Below, in pieces: positions 16,391 to 25,163 of a DNA stretch of 64,000 bases. The DNA lies in contig JAAVWC010000001.1 in NCBI GenBank assembly GCA_023910675.1, forward strand, positions 1 through 64,000. Reading direction: 5' to 3'. Both the position numbers and the translations under genes were made by a program. The notes beneath the pieces are model-generated. The model saw only the letters and a program-made list of their open reading frames with translations. It made no database searches and was not told where the DNA came from. The first letter of the stretch is position 1. Each line of letters begins with the position of its first letter. The stretch is from Gemmatimonas sp. GTDB lineage: Bacteria; Gemmatimonadota; Gemmatimonadetes; Gemmatimonadales; Gemmatimonadaceae.

Positions 16391-17794
16391 TTACAACTGC
16401 CCCGTACTCCCCCACTGCGCGAGCTTCGCGCGATACGACGCATCATCGTAGCGCGACAACGCAAACGCCGACTCGTACGACGGACGCGATGCGCCGGTTA
16501 TCTGCTGCGCCAACAACTCCGCGGCGGCGGGCGCCGCCATGAGGCCAAAGCCGGAAAAGGCTGCGCACACGTACGCCCCATCGATGCCGGCCGGCCCGAT
16601 CAACGGCCGGTTCTCTTCCGTCTTGGTATAGTAGCCGCCGTCGACGTACGCGTGCGGCAGCCGCTCGAGATACGTCGCCAATCCCGGCACTAATCGCGTC
16701 ATGCCACGCAGCACCACCTCGGGATAGAACGGATCCTCCGGCAACGGAAACGTGGGCGCGTCAAAGCGGTGGGCGCTGTGATAATCCCACAACATCAACA
16801 CCGTCTTCGCGCTGCCGTATCCCTCCGGACGCAGATGAATGCCCGCCGGCAATGGTTCCGTGAGCCAGCGCGTGTCCGCATCGGCGGCCAACTCCTGCCG
16901 CTCGTCGTCGCTCCACGCGAGCGACTGCGCATCGTCGAGAATGACCAGCCCCGTGTCGCGATGCACCGCCCCGTGCACGTCTTCGATGGCAATCTTGTAG
17001 TGCGCCTCACTGAACAGCGGCAGCGTCACGCCCATCATCTGCCCCACCTCAGCCGCGTACGGTCCCGCCGCGTTGACGAACACGGGCGTATCGATGCGCA
17101 GCTCGCGGCCGTCTGCGGTCGCCACCTGCACACCCTGTACGCGCGATCGTTCGTGGTGCACCGCGCGGACGTGACCACTCACGAAAGTCGTCCCCGCGCC
17201 CTTGGCCTCCTCGAGCAGCATCATGCCGAGTTGCTGTCCGCTGAACCACCCGCAGCGACGTGCGTGCAGCACGGCACAGATATCCGGTGACAGCCACGGG
17301 AAGTGCTCGCGAATGGCCTCGCGATCGAGGAATAGATCGGCGCCCTCGGGATGCTCCCGCCAGCCACTGTGCGCCGACGGCACATAGGAGGCCGCGTCGG
17401 CGCGCGACCTGTACGTGCGCACCGGTCCAGCACCCTGCGCCGTAGCCAGCGCGGCATCCTCCACGAACTGTACGGCGCGTTCGGCGCGCGTCGTGGTGTA
17501 CAGATAGCCGCGCCGATTGAGCAGCATGCGGTTGTCCGTCGCATCGGCCCACTGCTCGAGCAGATCGATACTGCGATTGATGAGCCGCACCATGGCATCA
17601 TCGGGACCGGGCCACCAGTTGCGATACGCTTCCGTGCTCTTGTCACTCGTGAGCGACAGCGGCGACTGCGCATCGACGAGCACCACGTGGCGCACCCCAT
17701 GCGACACCGACAGCGCGTCCGCCACCGCAATTCCGGCTATGCCGGCCCCGCAAATCACCACATCAGCGCGCATCGCCGATGTGTGGTGACTCAT
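16391..17794 (-). CDS. FAD-dependent amine/amino-acid oxidoreductase (DAO family)
   Basis: 467 residues. The N-terminal dinucleotide-binding motif is VVICGAGIAGIAVADALS, followed by the acidic end VVLVDAQSPLS; FVNAAGPYAAEVG and ENRPLIGPAGIDGAYVCAAFSGFGLMAAPA are the conserved FAD-contacting C-terminal segments of sarcosine oxidase beta/D-amino-acid oxidase-type enzymes. It should oxidise a secondary or primary amine with O2 or another acceptor in the cytoplasm. The ATG overlaps the preceding HhH gene by 4 bp (ATGA). Its stop abuts the hsdM fragment, so the last residues (QWGSTGQL) lie near a recombination point. The substrate is unknown. Confidence 0.85.
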   Translation of the reverse strand: MSHHTSAMRADVVICGAGIAGIAVADALSVSHGVRHVVLVDAQSPLSLTSDKSTEAYRNWWPGPDDAMVRLINRSIDLLEQWADATDNRMLLNRRGYLYTTTRAERAVQFVEDAALATAQGAGPVRTYRSRADAASYVPSAHSGWREHPEGADLFLDREAIREHFPWLSPDICAVLHARRCGWFSGQQLGMMLLEEAKGAGTTFVSGHVRAVHHERSRVQGVQVATADGRELRIDTPVFVNAAGPYAAEVGQMMGVTLPLFSEAHYKIAIEDVHGAVHRDTGLVILDDAQSLAWSDDERQELAADADTRWLTEPLPAGIHLRPEGYGSAKTVLMLWDYHSAHRFDAPTFPLPEDPFYPEVVLRGMTRLVPGLATYLERLPHAYVDGGYYTKTEENRPLIGPAGIDGAYVCAAFSGFGLMAAPAAAELLAQQITGASRPSYESAFALSRYDDASYRAKLAQWGSTGQL

Positions 17795-18405
17795 ACACGG
17801 GCTCCGGCATTCACACCATGTGCCCAGAGGGCGCGCTCCACCATCGTGGCGTCCCACTCCGCGCCGAGCGTCGTCGCGCGCTGAATGAGCGCGATGGCGT
17901 ACTTGCGATAGTACACGGCGGTCCACGCGATCTTGCCCATCCCCTCTTCGTGCGGCGCAACCTGTCCCGTCACGATCTCATCGAAGAACGGAAAGCGCGC
18001 CGGCATCATGACGGCCAGCACCGCCGACGCCGTGGCCGGCCCCACCCCGCCCAACTCGACAACGGCGGCGAGCGCACGCGGTGGCGTGTCGAGCAATGCC
18101 GCCGCGTTCGACGTGGCCGCCCCGACGGCCCCCAGCGCATTGTTCTTCACCAACACCAAATTGGGGGCACGCCACACGCCGCGCAGCATCTTCCACTCCG
18201 TGATGCGCACCATCTCGTCGTGCGTGACGTGCATGGGCGCGCGCGACGCCACCAGCGCCGGCAGCTCATGGCGATACCACTGGTCATGGTCGGGCAACTT
18301 GCGGTTGCCGAGCGCCGCGATGGCCGCATCGTAGCCATCGAGTGCATCGTGCCACGCGCGAACGGTAGTCGAGCGCCAAAGCGGAAGTGCGGCGAGGTCA
18401 GTCAT
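17791..18405 (-). CDS. Helix-hairpin-helix domain protein of unknown function
   Basis: 204 residues, mostly helical. Residues about 113-132 (VELGGVGPATASAVLAVM) are a helix-hairpin-helix motif of the type found in endonuclease III-like glycosylases, with HVTHDEMVRITEWKMLRGVWR before it. The catalytic Lys/Asp pattern and the Fe-S cysteines of a standard glycosylase are not evident, so DNA binding is only suggested. It overlaps the FAD oxidoreductase downstream by 4 bp and is translationally coupled to it, an odd partnership without an obvious explanation. Confidence 0.65.
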   Translation of the reverse strand: MTDLAALPLWRSTTVRAWHDALDGYDAAIAALGNRKLPDHDQWYRHELPALVASRAPMHVTHDEMVRITEWKMLRGVWRAPNLVLVKNNALGAVGAATSNAAALLDTPPRALAAVVELGGVGPATASAVLAVMMPARFPFFDEIVTGQVAPHEEGMGKIAWTAVYYRKYAIALIQRATTLGAEWDATMVERALWAHGVNAGARV

Positions 18406-18455
18406 GACGTGAAGCTACTGGGATACACGGCGGAGTGGGAATCCGCGTCGCCTCC

Positions 18456-18561
18456 CCTCCGCCCCTGCCGTCTGAGTGGCTGCCGTCTGCCGTCTCGGCG
18501 CGATGCCGCAAGTCCGCGCCGAGACGGCAGACGGCAGCCACACAGACAGCAGGGACGGAGG
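18456..18561. repeat. Single-copy palindromic element, family A
   Basis: A 106-bp inverted repeat. The core arm GGCTGCCGTCTGCCGTCTC continuing into GGCGCG is matched perfectly by its reverse complement across the loop ATGCCGCAAGTC; the outer parts (CCTCCGCCCCTGC and GCAGGGACGGAGG) pair with one mismatch. It fills the space between the start of the HhH gene (18405) and the end of the lipoprotein gene (18575). This is the best-preserved copy in the window. Confidence 0.88.
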
Positions 18562-18574
18562 AACGCCACCCTGA

Positions 18575-19099
18575 CTACTTGGGCAACTTCAGCACGTCCA
18601 CCCGCGCCACCGTCCACGCCTCACCATTGCGCGCCAACGTCACGCGCCAGGCCGTGCGGCATATCTCGCCACACGCACGCCCGACGATGACCACGGCCGA
18701 GTCGTCGGCAATCTTCGGCGTGGCGACTTCCACGATACCCGCGTTGCCCGGGTGGGCTTCGAACCACGCATCCCACCCCTTGGGGTTCGCGCGGAAGAAG
18801 CGCTCCATGTCGCCCAGCGTGATGCGCTCCACGCGAAACGGCAGTCCCAGCCCCGTGCTGTCCACAATTTGCAGCGCCAGCGTGTCGTGATGGTCCCACG
18901 GGCCGCCAAACGCCGACAACGTCGGCGACTGCTGACGCGGGTCCTGCCATACGCTGATCACCTGTGCGCGCTCGCGCGTGGCGAACAGCTCGACCAACGT
19001 GGCGCGCAACACGGCGCGTTCGGCGCGATAGTTCTTGCCGGGACCGCACGCCGCCAACAGCATGACGGCCAGCAGCAACAACGGACGGCAGTGTTTCAC
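18575..19099 (-). CDS. Hypothetical lipoprotein
   Basis: 174 residues from a GTG start (VKHCRPLLLLAVMLLAACGPG), with lipobox LAAC. The mature part contains a strand-rich domain with DMERFFRANPKGWDAWFEAHP and VGRACGEICRTAWRVTLARNGEAWTVARVDVLKLP; the CGEIC pair could form a disulphide. The start is set by the GTGA overlap (19096-19099) with the end of the DUF3179 gene and by the lipoprotein signal; a longer frame upstream is less plausible. It is the last gene of a HAD-DUF3179-lipoprotein operon. I recognise no family. Confidence 0.7.
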   Translation of the reverse strand: MKHCRPLLLLAVMLLAACGPGKNYRAERAVLRATLVELFATRERAQVISVWQDPRQQSPTLSAFGGPWDHHDTLALQIVDSTGLGLPFRVERITLGDMERFFRANPKGWDAWFEAHPGNAGIVEVATPKIADDSAVVIVGRACGEICRTAWRVTLARNGEAWTVARVDVLKLPK

Positions 19100-20295
19100 T
19101 TGGCCGCCTGCTGGGTGCGCGGAAACTGATCGGTCGTCGGCTGAAAGGTTTGCCAACTGTGCCAGAACTCCTGACTGGCAATGATCGGCATCAAGACACC
19201 ATCCGTGCCTTTGCCGTTGAACGCGTACCGCTTGGCGGTTGCCCCTGCACCGGCCACGAGCGAGTCGCCATCCATGGTGAACATGATCGATGCATCGGGA
19301 CGCTCAAAGGCAAAGAAACTCACGCTGTCGCTCGCCAGTGCAATGACGATCGGCGTTTTGCCCACCACGTCGTTGATCACGCGCTCGCGCTCCAGATGGT
19401 TCCAGTCGTAGGCACGACTCACGCCACCGAGCGACACACCAACTACCCACGACTTCTCGCGCCACGACGCGGTGTCGGTACCCGTCAACTTCTTGCGGCT
19501 GGTACCACGTTCGAAGGCGTAGTCCTTGGTATATTCCGCGGTGAACGCGCTGTCACCCTGAAATACCAACGAGTTCGGATACAGCGCGAGCCACTGCTTG
19601 AGCGACACCTGACGGCTCGGGACTTCCGCCATGATCGCCCCCATGAGCGGCCCCGCGACGGCCTGGCCGTTCGCCTGTCGCCACCAGCTGCCCGTACGTA
19701 CGTCCTCCAGCATGGCGTTGAAGTGGTCCATGCCCACGAGTCGGAACTGCATCACCTCGCCCTTCACGACGGGGCGAAACACCCGTCCGGTTCGGCAGAC
19801 CGTGCAGTAACTCACCAGCACTTCCGTGTTGGCGATGGTATCACGGAGCTGATGATGGTAGCCAATGAACTGCAGCGGATAGGCGCGCGCTTCACCGTTT
19901 TGTTCCACGCCCACCACCAGGCGGTCCAACGCGACCGTATTCCGGCTCGCCGGCTCCATGCGCACCGTCGTGGGCGGAAGAAACATCGCGTCGGCGGCCA
20001 TGCGGAAGTTGAAAGCGTATGACACACCGCTCACCACCAGCAGTGTGATCGCTGCGGCAATACGTGTGCGGTTGCCAGCCCGCAGCACCGGCCACACGCC
20101 CACCAGCATCAGTACCGCCGCTGCCGCGCGAATGGTCCAGCGCGCGCTGTACAGCGCATACGCGAGTTCGAGACTGCGCGTGCGTTGACTGCCCGGCAAC
20201 GGCATGATGAAATACACGTTGGCCACTTCGAAGAGCGCGAGTAACGCTGCGCCCAAAAAGAACAGGAGCCGTGCAAATCCCACACGGTTCAGCAT
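19096..20295 (-). CDS. DUF3179 domain membrane protein
   Basis: 399 residues. The N-terminal 110 residues contain about three hydrophobic segments (LLFFLGAALLALFEVANVYF, IRAAAAVLMLVGVWPVL, IAAAITLLVVSGVSYAF). The rest is the soluble DUF3179 domain: YPLQFIGYHHQLRD, VSYCTVCRTGRVF, the GMDHFNAMLED segment followed by TGSWWRQANGQA and GPL. The CTVC pair is characteristic of the family, whose function is unknown. It overlaps the HAD phosphatase gene upstream by 7 bp and the lipoprotein gene downstream by 4 bp, so the three are translationally coupled. The soluble domain is probably periplasmic. Confidence 0.87.
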   Translation of the reverse strand: MLNRVGFARLLFFLGAALLALFEVANVYFIMPLPGSQRTRSLELAYALYSARWTIRAAAAVLMLVGVWPVLRAGNRTRIAAAITLLVVSGVSYAFNFRMAADAMFLPPTTVRMEPASRNTVALDRLVVGVEQNGEARAYPLQFIGYHHQLRDTIANTEVLVSYCTVCRTGRVFRPVVKGEVMQFRLVGMDHFNAMLEDVRTGSWWRQANGQAVAGPLMGAIMAEVPSRQVSLKQWLALYPNSLVFQGDSAFTAEYTKDYAFERGTSRKKLTGTDTASWREKSWVVGVSLGGVSRAYDWNHLERERVINDVVGKTPIVIALASDSVSFFAFERPDASIMFTMDGDSLVAGAGATAKRYAFNGKGTDGVLMPIIASQEFWHSWQTFQPTTDQFPRTQQAAK

Positions 20296-21182
20296 AGATC
20301 GTTCAGGATATAGGTGGGGCCATGCGCTCCGGCCTGCAGCGCCTGCGCTTCGGTCGTGACGCCGGTGAGCACGATCGCACTCGCAATACCGACCGCGGCC
20401 GCACCAGCCACATCGGTGTGCAGCGTATCGCCCAGCATGACGGCATTGCGGGTACCAACCACCTCGAGCGCGGTCTCGAAGTGGCGACGCGCCGGTTTGC
20501 CCAACACCTCGAAGCGCGGCGCATCATCTCCAATCAGCAGCTGCAACGCGCGCTCGAGCATGCCCGCCAGCGACCCCGCGGTGAAGCCGAACGTCCCCTC
20601 GCCAGAGGGATACACGAGGTCCGGGTTGGCGAGCAGCAACGTGGTCGAACGCCCCTGCGCGTGAGCTGCCACGATCATGCTCAGCGTGTCATCCATGGCG
20701 TCGAGGGTGTCGAACCCTCCTTCGTCGGCAATGACCACCGCGTCTGCCGGATGCGCCACGCTCGGCGCCACCACCTCGGCACCGATCTGCCGCGCGTAGT
20801 TCGCCGAATCGCCGGTGCCGAGGACCACGACGCGCTTGCCCTGCATGCCATGCTCCCGCAGCGCCGGCGCGATGAGCATGCCCGAGCTCAGCACATGCTC
20901 CGGGCGAACCGGAATACCCAGCGATGCAAAGCGTGCCGCCGCGCGTTCGGGCGAGCGCGAGGCATCGTTGGTGACGACGAGAAACGTTTGCTGTCGGGCG
21001 ATAAGTCGCGCAACGGCTTGGGCCGCTCCCGGCAGCACGCCGCTGGCGTTGACCAGGACGCCGTACGCATCGAAGAGAATGGCGTCGCATCGCTCTATGA
21101 GCTCAGCGTAGCGTAGCCGTTCGGGGGAGGGCCAAGGAGTTGCCCGGGGATTCGGAGCGCGGCTGCTGTCACGTGGGGGCAT
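20289..21182 (-). CDS. HAD-superfamily class IIA phosphatase (NagD/PGP-like)
   Basis: 297 residues. Motif I is FDAYGVLV, so the nucleophile Asp is present, but the second Asp (acid/base) of DxD is replaced by Tyr, as seen in some class IIA members. Motif II is LVVTNDASRSP, the class IIA cap lies in the middle, motif III is VLGKPARRHF and motif IV is VMLGDTLHTDVAGAAAVG. This architecture fits p-nitrophenyl-phosphate or sugar-phosphate phosphatases of the NagD/phosphoglycolate group. The start MPPRDSS at 21182 is supported by domain position; the non-conserved leader of about 30 residues might be shorter. It is divergent from the tricorn-like protease gene, with 44 bp between. Confidence 0.82.
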   Translation of the reverse strand: MPPRDSSRAPNPRATPWPSPERLRYAELIERCDAILFDAYGVLVNASGVLPGAAQAVARLIARQQTFLVVTNDASRSPERAAARFASLGIPVRPEHVLSSGMLIAPALREHGMQGKRVVVLGTGDSANYARQIGAEVVAPSVAHPADAVVIADEGGFDTLDAMDDTLSMIVAAHAQGRSTTLLLANPDLVYPSGEGTFGFTAGSLAGMLERALQLLIGDDAPRFEVLGKPARRHFETALEVVGTRNAVMLGDTLHTDVAGAAAVGIASAIVLTGVTTEAQALQAGAHGPTYILNDLC

Positions 21183-21226
21183 ACCCAGAGCTAGACGATG
21201 GAGAGAGCCGGGGCAAGCTTTGGGAG

Positions 21227-24200
21227 ATGCACCCTTTCCGTATTCGTCTCGCGGCGACCGTCGTGTCGCCTCTGCTGCTCTTCGGTGCCGCGACAGCGAC
21301 CATCGCGCAATCCGCGCCGCCGGCCGCCACGCCCGCCCTCGCCGAACCAAGCCTGTCCCCCGATGGGCGCGAAATCGCCTTCGCGAGCGGCGGTGATATC
21401 TGGACGGTGCCCGCCACCGGCGGCGATGCACGATTGCTCATTGCCCACCCCGCCAACGACGCGCGGCCGCTGTACTCCCCAGACGGCGCCACATTGGCGT
21501 TCACGAGCAGCCGCACCGGCAACGGCGACATCTACCTGTTCGACCTCCGGAACGGTGCATTGCGGCGCCTCACCTTCGACGACGCCAACGAGGCGCTGTC
21601 GGCATGGTCGCGGGACGGCAAATGGCTCTATTTCCACAGCAACACCGGCGACATCTCCGGCATGCAGGATGTCTATCGGGTACCGGCCAGCGGCGGGACC
21701 CCCATGGCCGTGGCCGGTGACCGCTATGCGAGTGAGTTCTTCGCCGCGCCGTCTCCCGACGGCACCACCATCGCCATCTCGGCACGCGGCACCGCCAGCG
21801 GCCAGTGGTGGCGCCGCGGTCGTTCGCACCTCGACGAAGCGGAGCTGTGGCTGGTGAAGCTTGGCGCGACGCCGGTGTACTCCCGTCTTTCGGAAGACGG
21901 CGGCAGCAAGGATCTGTGGCCCATGTGGTCCCCCGATGGTGCGACGGTGTTCTGCATGAGCGATCGAACGGGACCGGAGAACCTCTGGTCGCGCCCCGCG
22001 GCGGGCGGCACGGCGACACGCCTGACGAACTTCACCAACGGGCGCGTGCTCTGGCCGCAGATGGCCGCGAACGGTAGCGCCATCGTGTTCGAGCGCGACT
22101 TCGGCATTTGGCAGTACGAGGTGCGCACGACGCAGGTGCGGCAGCTCCCCATCACGCTGCGCGGTGTGAGCGCCTCGCGTGGCGTGGAGCGGCAGACGAT
22201 CACGCAGGGTTTTTCCGCCGACCTGTCGAGCGATGGCAAGAAGCTGGCGCTGATCGGCCGCGGCGAACTGTGGGCCAGCGATGCACGGGACGGGGGTGAA
22301 GCCGTGCGCCTCTCGCGTACCCCGGCGCTGGAGAAGCAGGCGAAGTGGTTGCGTGATCGGGCGGGCGACCGGCGCGTGGTCTACGTGGCGTGGAGTGCCG
22401 ATGGCGGGCGCGTCATGCTGCACGATGTCGTTGCCAACAACACGAGGGCGCTGACCACCAGCGGTGATGCCACGCAGCCCACGCCGTCGCGCGACGGGAC
22501 GCGCATTGCCTATCTGCGTGACGGGAACGCGCTGCACGTGGTGAACGCCGACGGCACGGGCGACCGCAAGTTGGCGAGCGGCCTCTTTGGACGCGCCCCC
22601 TTCGACGGCGGGCGCGTGATTGCGTGGAGCCCCGACAACCAGTGGGTGGCGTTCCTGTCACGCGGCGCCCGCGGCTTCACCAACGCCTATGTCGTACCGT
22701 TGGCCGGCGGCGAGGCACGCCCGGTGAGCTTTCTGGGTAGCTCCAACAGCAGCGGCCTCGAGTGGAGCCCCGACGGCACGTTCCTGCTCTTCGTCACCGC
22801 GCAGCGTACCGAAGCGGCGCGCCTCATTCGCGTGGATCTGGTGCCACGCACGCCGCGGTTCCGCGAGGATCGATTCCGCGATCTGTTCACCACGCCGGTG
22901 CGCGACACCGCGCGGCGCGATCCTGCGCGTCCGGACACGGCCCGGGTGGCCGCCCGCCCGGACAGCAACGCTGCCACACGCCCCACCACGGCCCCGGGCA
23001 CGCGCATCGTATTCGAGGGCATCCGCGAACGCGTGCAGGTGCTGTCGCCCGGCATCGATATTGGCAGCGTGGCGCTCACCCCCGACGGCAAGACGCTCAT
23101 CATCAGTAGCGCTGGTGGTGGGCAGCCCAATCTCTACGCCTGGTCGCTCGACGAGCTGGCGCGCGAACCGGCGACGCCGCGCCAGATCACCACGACGAGC
23201 GGTGGCAAACAGGTCATCGGCTTCTCCGCCGATTCGCGCGAGTTGTGGTACACCGACGGCGGGCGCATCGCGATCGTCCCCGTCGCCGGCGGGGCGTCGC
23301 GCCCAATTGGCGTGAGCGCGTCGCTCGACGTGGACTTCCAGAGCGACAAGCTGGTGGCGTTCGAGCAGGCGTGGGCCACGCAGCGCGATCAGTTCTACGA
23401 CCCTGCCATGCACGGCGCCGACTGGGATGGCGTCCGCGCGCGGTTTGCGCCGGTCGTGCGCGCGGCGCAGAGCCCCGACGAGTTCCGTCGACTGCTCTCG
23501 CTCATGGTGGGAGAACTCAACGCGTCGCATAGCGGGGCGAGTGGGCCGAGTGGGTTTCCTGCGGCCCCGGTGGGAAAGCTGGGGGTGCGCTTCGATCGCG
23601 ACGCGTACGAACGCGACGGGTCGTTGCGCGTGGTGGAGGTGGTACAGCTGAGTCCCGCCGCGGTCGCCGGCGTGGCGCTCACCGATCGCCTGGTGGCCAT
23701 TGATGGGCGGCCCATGGTGCGGGGCGAGAATCTCGACTCGCTGCTGGCCAACAGTGTGGAGCGGAAAGTGGAGCTCACGCTGGCCAGTGCCACCGGCGCG
23801 CAACGCACGGTAGTGATTCGCCCGGTGGACACCGGGGCCATCAAGCAGCTGCTCTATCTGCAGTGGGTGGCGGAGCGTCGCGCGTACGTGGCGAAAGCCT
23901 CCAACGGCCGGCTCGGCTACGTGCACATGTTCGACATGGGCGAGGAGTCGTTGAACAAGCTGTACCTCGATCTCGACGCCGAGAATTTCGGGCGCGAGGG
24001 GGTCGTGGTCGACATGCGCAACAACAACGGCGGCTTCGTGAATGCGTACGCCCTCGACGTGTTTGCGCGGAAGCCGTACATGACGATGACCAACCGGGGC
24101 GCGACGCCGGTGCCGGCGCGCACGCAGCTCGGCCAGCGTTCACTGGAGAAGCCCACGGTGCTGGTGACCAACCAGCACACGCTCTCCGATGGCGAGGACT

Positions 24201-24475
24201 TCACGCAGGGCTATCGCACACTCGAGTTGGGGAAGGTGGTGGGGGAGCCGACGGCCGGGTGGATCATCTATACCTCGAACATCTCGCTCGTGGACGGGAC
24301 CTCGCTGCGGCTGCCGTTCATCAAGGTGGAGGACCACGAGGGGAAGGACATGGAGCTGGTGCCGCGGAAGGTGGATGTTCCGGTCACGCGGGCGGTCGGC
24401 GAATCGTACCGGGGGGTGGACACGCAGCTGGACGCGGCGGTGAAGGTGTTGTTGGGGCAGCTCGGCAACCGGTGA
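21227..24475 (+). CDS. Tricorn-like S41 peptidase with PD40 beta-propeller
   Basis: 1082 residues with a signal peptide (MHPFRIRLAATVVSPLLLFGAATATIAQ). Residues about 40-720 are repeated PD40/TolB-type blades (EPSLSPDGREIAFAS, PLYSPDGATLAFTS, PMWSPDGATVFCMS and so on), forming one or two beta-propellers. A PDZ-like segment lies around 815-870 (GKLGVRFDRDAY, LSPAAVAGVALTDRLVAIDG). The C-terminal S41 protease domain has VVDMRNNNGG and the nucleophile Ser987 in HTLSDGEDF, with GEPTAGW and a Glu/Asp-rich end. The homologue tricorn degrades oligopeptides; this one should act in the periplasm. An Arg/Pro/Asp-rich linker at about 560-600 (RRDPARPDTARVAARPD) separates propeller parts. Confidence 0.92.
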   Translation: MHPFRIRLAATVVSPLLLFGAATATIAQSAPPAATPALAEPSLSPDGREIAFASGGDIWTVPATGGDARLLIAHPANDARPLYSPDGATLAFTSSRTGNGDIYLFDLRNGALRRLTFDDANEALSAWSRDGKWLYFHSNTGDISGMQDVYRVPASGGTPMAVAGDRYASEFFAAPSPDGTTIAISARGTASGQWWRRGRSHLDEAELWLVKLGATPVYSRLSEDGGSKDLWPMWSPDGATVFCMSDRTGPENLWSRPAAGGTATRLTNFTNGRVLWPQMAANGSAIVFERDFGIWQYEVRTTQVRQLPITLRGVSASRGVERQTITQGFSADLSSDGKKLALIGRGELWASDARDGGEAVRLSRTPALEKQAKWLRDRAGDRRVVYVAWSADGGRVMLHDVVANNTRALTTSGDATQPTPSRDGTRIAYLRDGNALHVVNADGTGDRKLASGLFGRAPFDGGRVIAWSPDNQWVAFLSRGARGFTNAYVVPLAGGEARPVSFLGSSNSSGLEWSPDGTFLLFVTAQRTEAARLIRVDLVPRTPRFREDRFRDLFTTPVRDTARRDPARPDTARVAARPDSNAATRPTTAPGTRIVFEGIRERVQVLSPGIDIGSVALTPDGKTLIISSAGGGQPNLYAWSLDELAREPATPRQITTTSGGKQVIGFSADSRELWYTDGGRIAIVPVAGGASRPIGVSASLDVDFQSDKLVAFEQAWATQRDQFYDPAMHGADWDGVRARFAPVVRAAQSPDEFRRLLSLMVGELNASHSGASGPSGFPAAPVGKLGVRFDRDAYERDGSLRVVEVVQLSPAAVAGVALTDRLVAIDGRPMVRGENLDSLLANSVERKVELTLASATGAQRTVVIRPVDTGAIKQLLYLQWVAERRAYVAKASNGRLGYVHMFDMGEESLNKLYLDLDAENFGREGVVVDMRNNNGGFVNAYALDVFARKPYMTMTNRGATPVPARTQLGQRSLEKPTVLVTNQHTLSDGEDFTQGYRTLELGKVVGEPTAGWIIYTSNISLVDGTSLRLPFIKVEDHEGKDMELVPRKVDVPVTRAVGESYRGVDTQLDAAVKVLLGQLGNR

Positions 24476-24860
24476 GCATGCCGGAGCGCTGTCCTTCCAT
24501 AAACGGGAAGGTATTGTAATTGAGAGAGATAGCGCGGTCGCCGTGGGGCCCGTCCCGCCCACGGCACCTATTTCGGAGAATCTGCAGTGACCGCATTGCC
24601 TTGCGCGCCTGATGCTGGTACTTTTACTACAGCGATGCACGCACTGTAGCTGATACAACTGCGTGGACAAGTTCCGACTGACACGGGCCTGCCAAAGCGA
24701 GCGGGCCCGTTGGTGTTTGCATCGTAGCCATAATGTTATGGCGACCGTCGTGAGGGCGATCACGAGCACGTGGAAGTCGGTATCGTTTTGCATGCGGGTC
24801 CTTCGGGACCTTGTGCTCCGACAGATCCAGCACCGATCCAGCTTTTAGGAGTACAACAGT
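24476..24860. other. Long intergenic region / probable 5' leader of the cold-shock gene
   Basis: 385 bp with no supportable gene. It is less GC-rich than coding DNA and contains several hairpins: ACGGGCC paired with GGCCCGT near 24687-24714, and GGTCC-TTCG-GGACC (24797-24810), a UUCG-type tetraloop stem. The ribosome site AGGAG (24848-24852) precedes the ATG at 24861. Long structured leaders are common for cold-shock genes and can act as temperature-sensitive switches; whether this one does is inference. Confidence 0.55.
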
Positions 24861-25070
24861 ATGCGCACGACCGGCACCGTGAAGTGGTTCAACGACGCGA
24901 AGGGCTTTGGTTTCATCACGCCCTCGAACGGCCAGAAGGACTGCTTCGTTCACCACTCGGCCATCCAGGGCCAGGGCTTCAAGTCGCTGACCGAAGGCGA
25001 GACCGTCGAATTCGATATCGTGCAGGGCCAGAAGGGCCCCGCGGCCGAAAACGTCACGCGCGCGCGCTAA
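24861..25070 (+). CDS. Cold-shock protein (CspA family)
   Basis: 69 residues, a single OB-fold cold-shock domain. It has [16 protein letters not shown] (RNP1) and [10 protein letters not shown] (RNP2), with the aromatic residues Trp, Phe and His that bind single-stranded nucleic acid, and it ends [11 protein letters not shown]. Such proteins melt mRNA structure and act as chaperones in cold or stress. It is monocistronic: a long leader is upstream and a hairpin follows 33 bp after the stop. Confidence 0.96.
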   Translation: MRTTGTVKWFNDAKGFGFITPSNGQKDCFVHHSAIQGQGFKSLTEGETVEFDIVQGQKGPAAENVTRAR

Positions 25071-25103
25071 GCCTCACCGGCACAGCAGCGTAGCACCGTC
25101 TCG

Positions 25104-25134
25104 CGGGTGGGAGTGGCTAGTCCATTCCCACCCG
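25104..25134 (+). terminator. Terminator hairpin of the cold-shock gene
   Basis: CGGGTGGGAGTGG (25104-25116) pairs with CCATTCCCACCCG (25122-25134) with one mismatch and a 5-base loop. It is followed by a weak T-rich run (ATGCTGTCTCTACTC). The position, 33 bp after the stop, suits a rho-independent terminator. Confidence 0.65.
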
Positions 25135-25163
25135 ATGCTGTCTCTACTCAGTTCGGAGGTCAT

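Noticed and set aside
15072..16542. Long plus-strand open frames antisense to hsdM and the SDR fragment
   Set aside because: They are mirror images of real minus-strand coding sequence with no recognisable motifs.
24140..24793. A minus-strand open frame whose first 28 residues look like a small membrane protein
   Set aside because: It runs antisense deep into the tricorn-like protease gene without a stop, has no ribosome site and shows no conserved domain; the hydrophobic start is probably chance.
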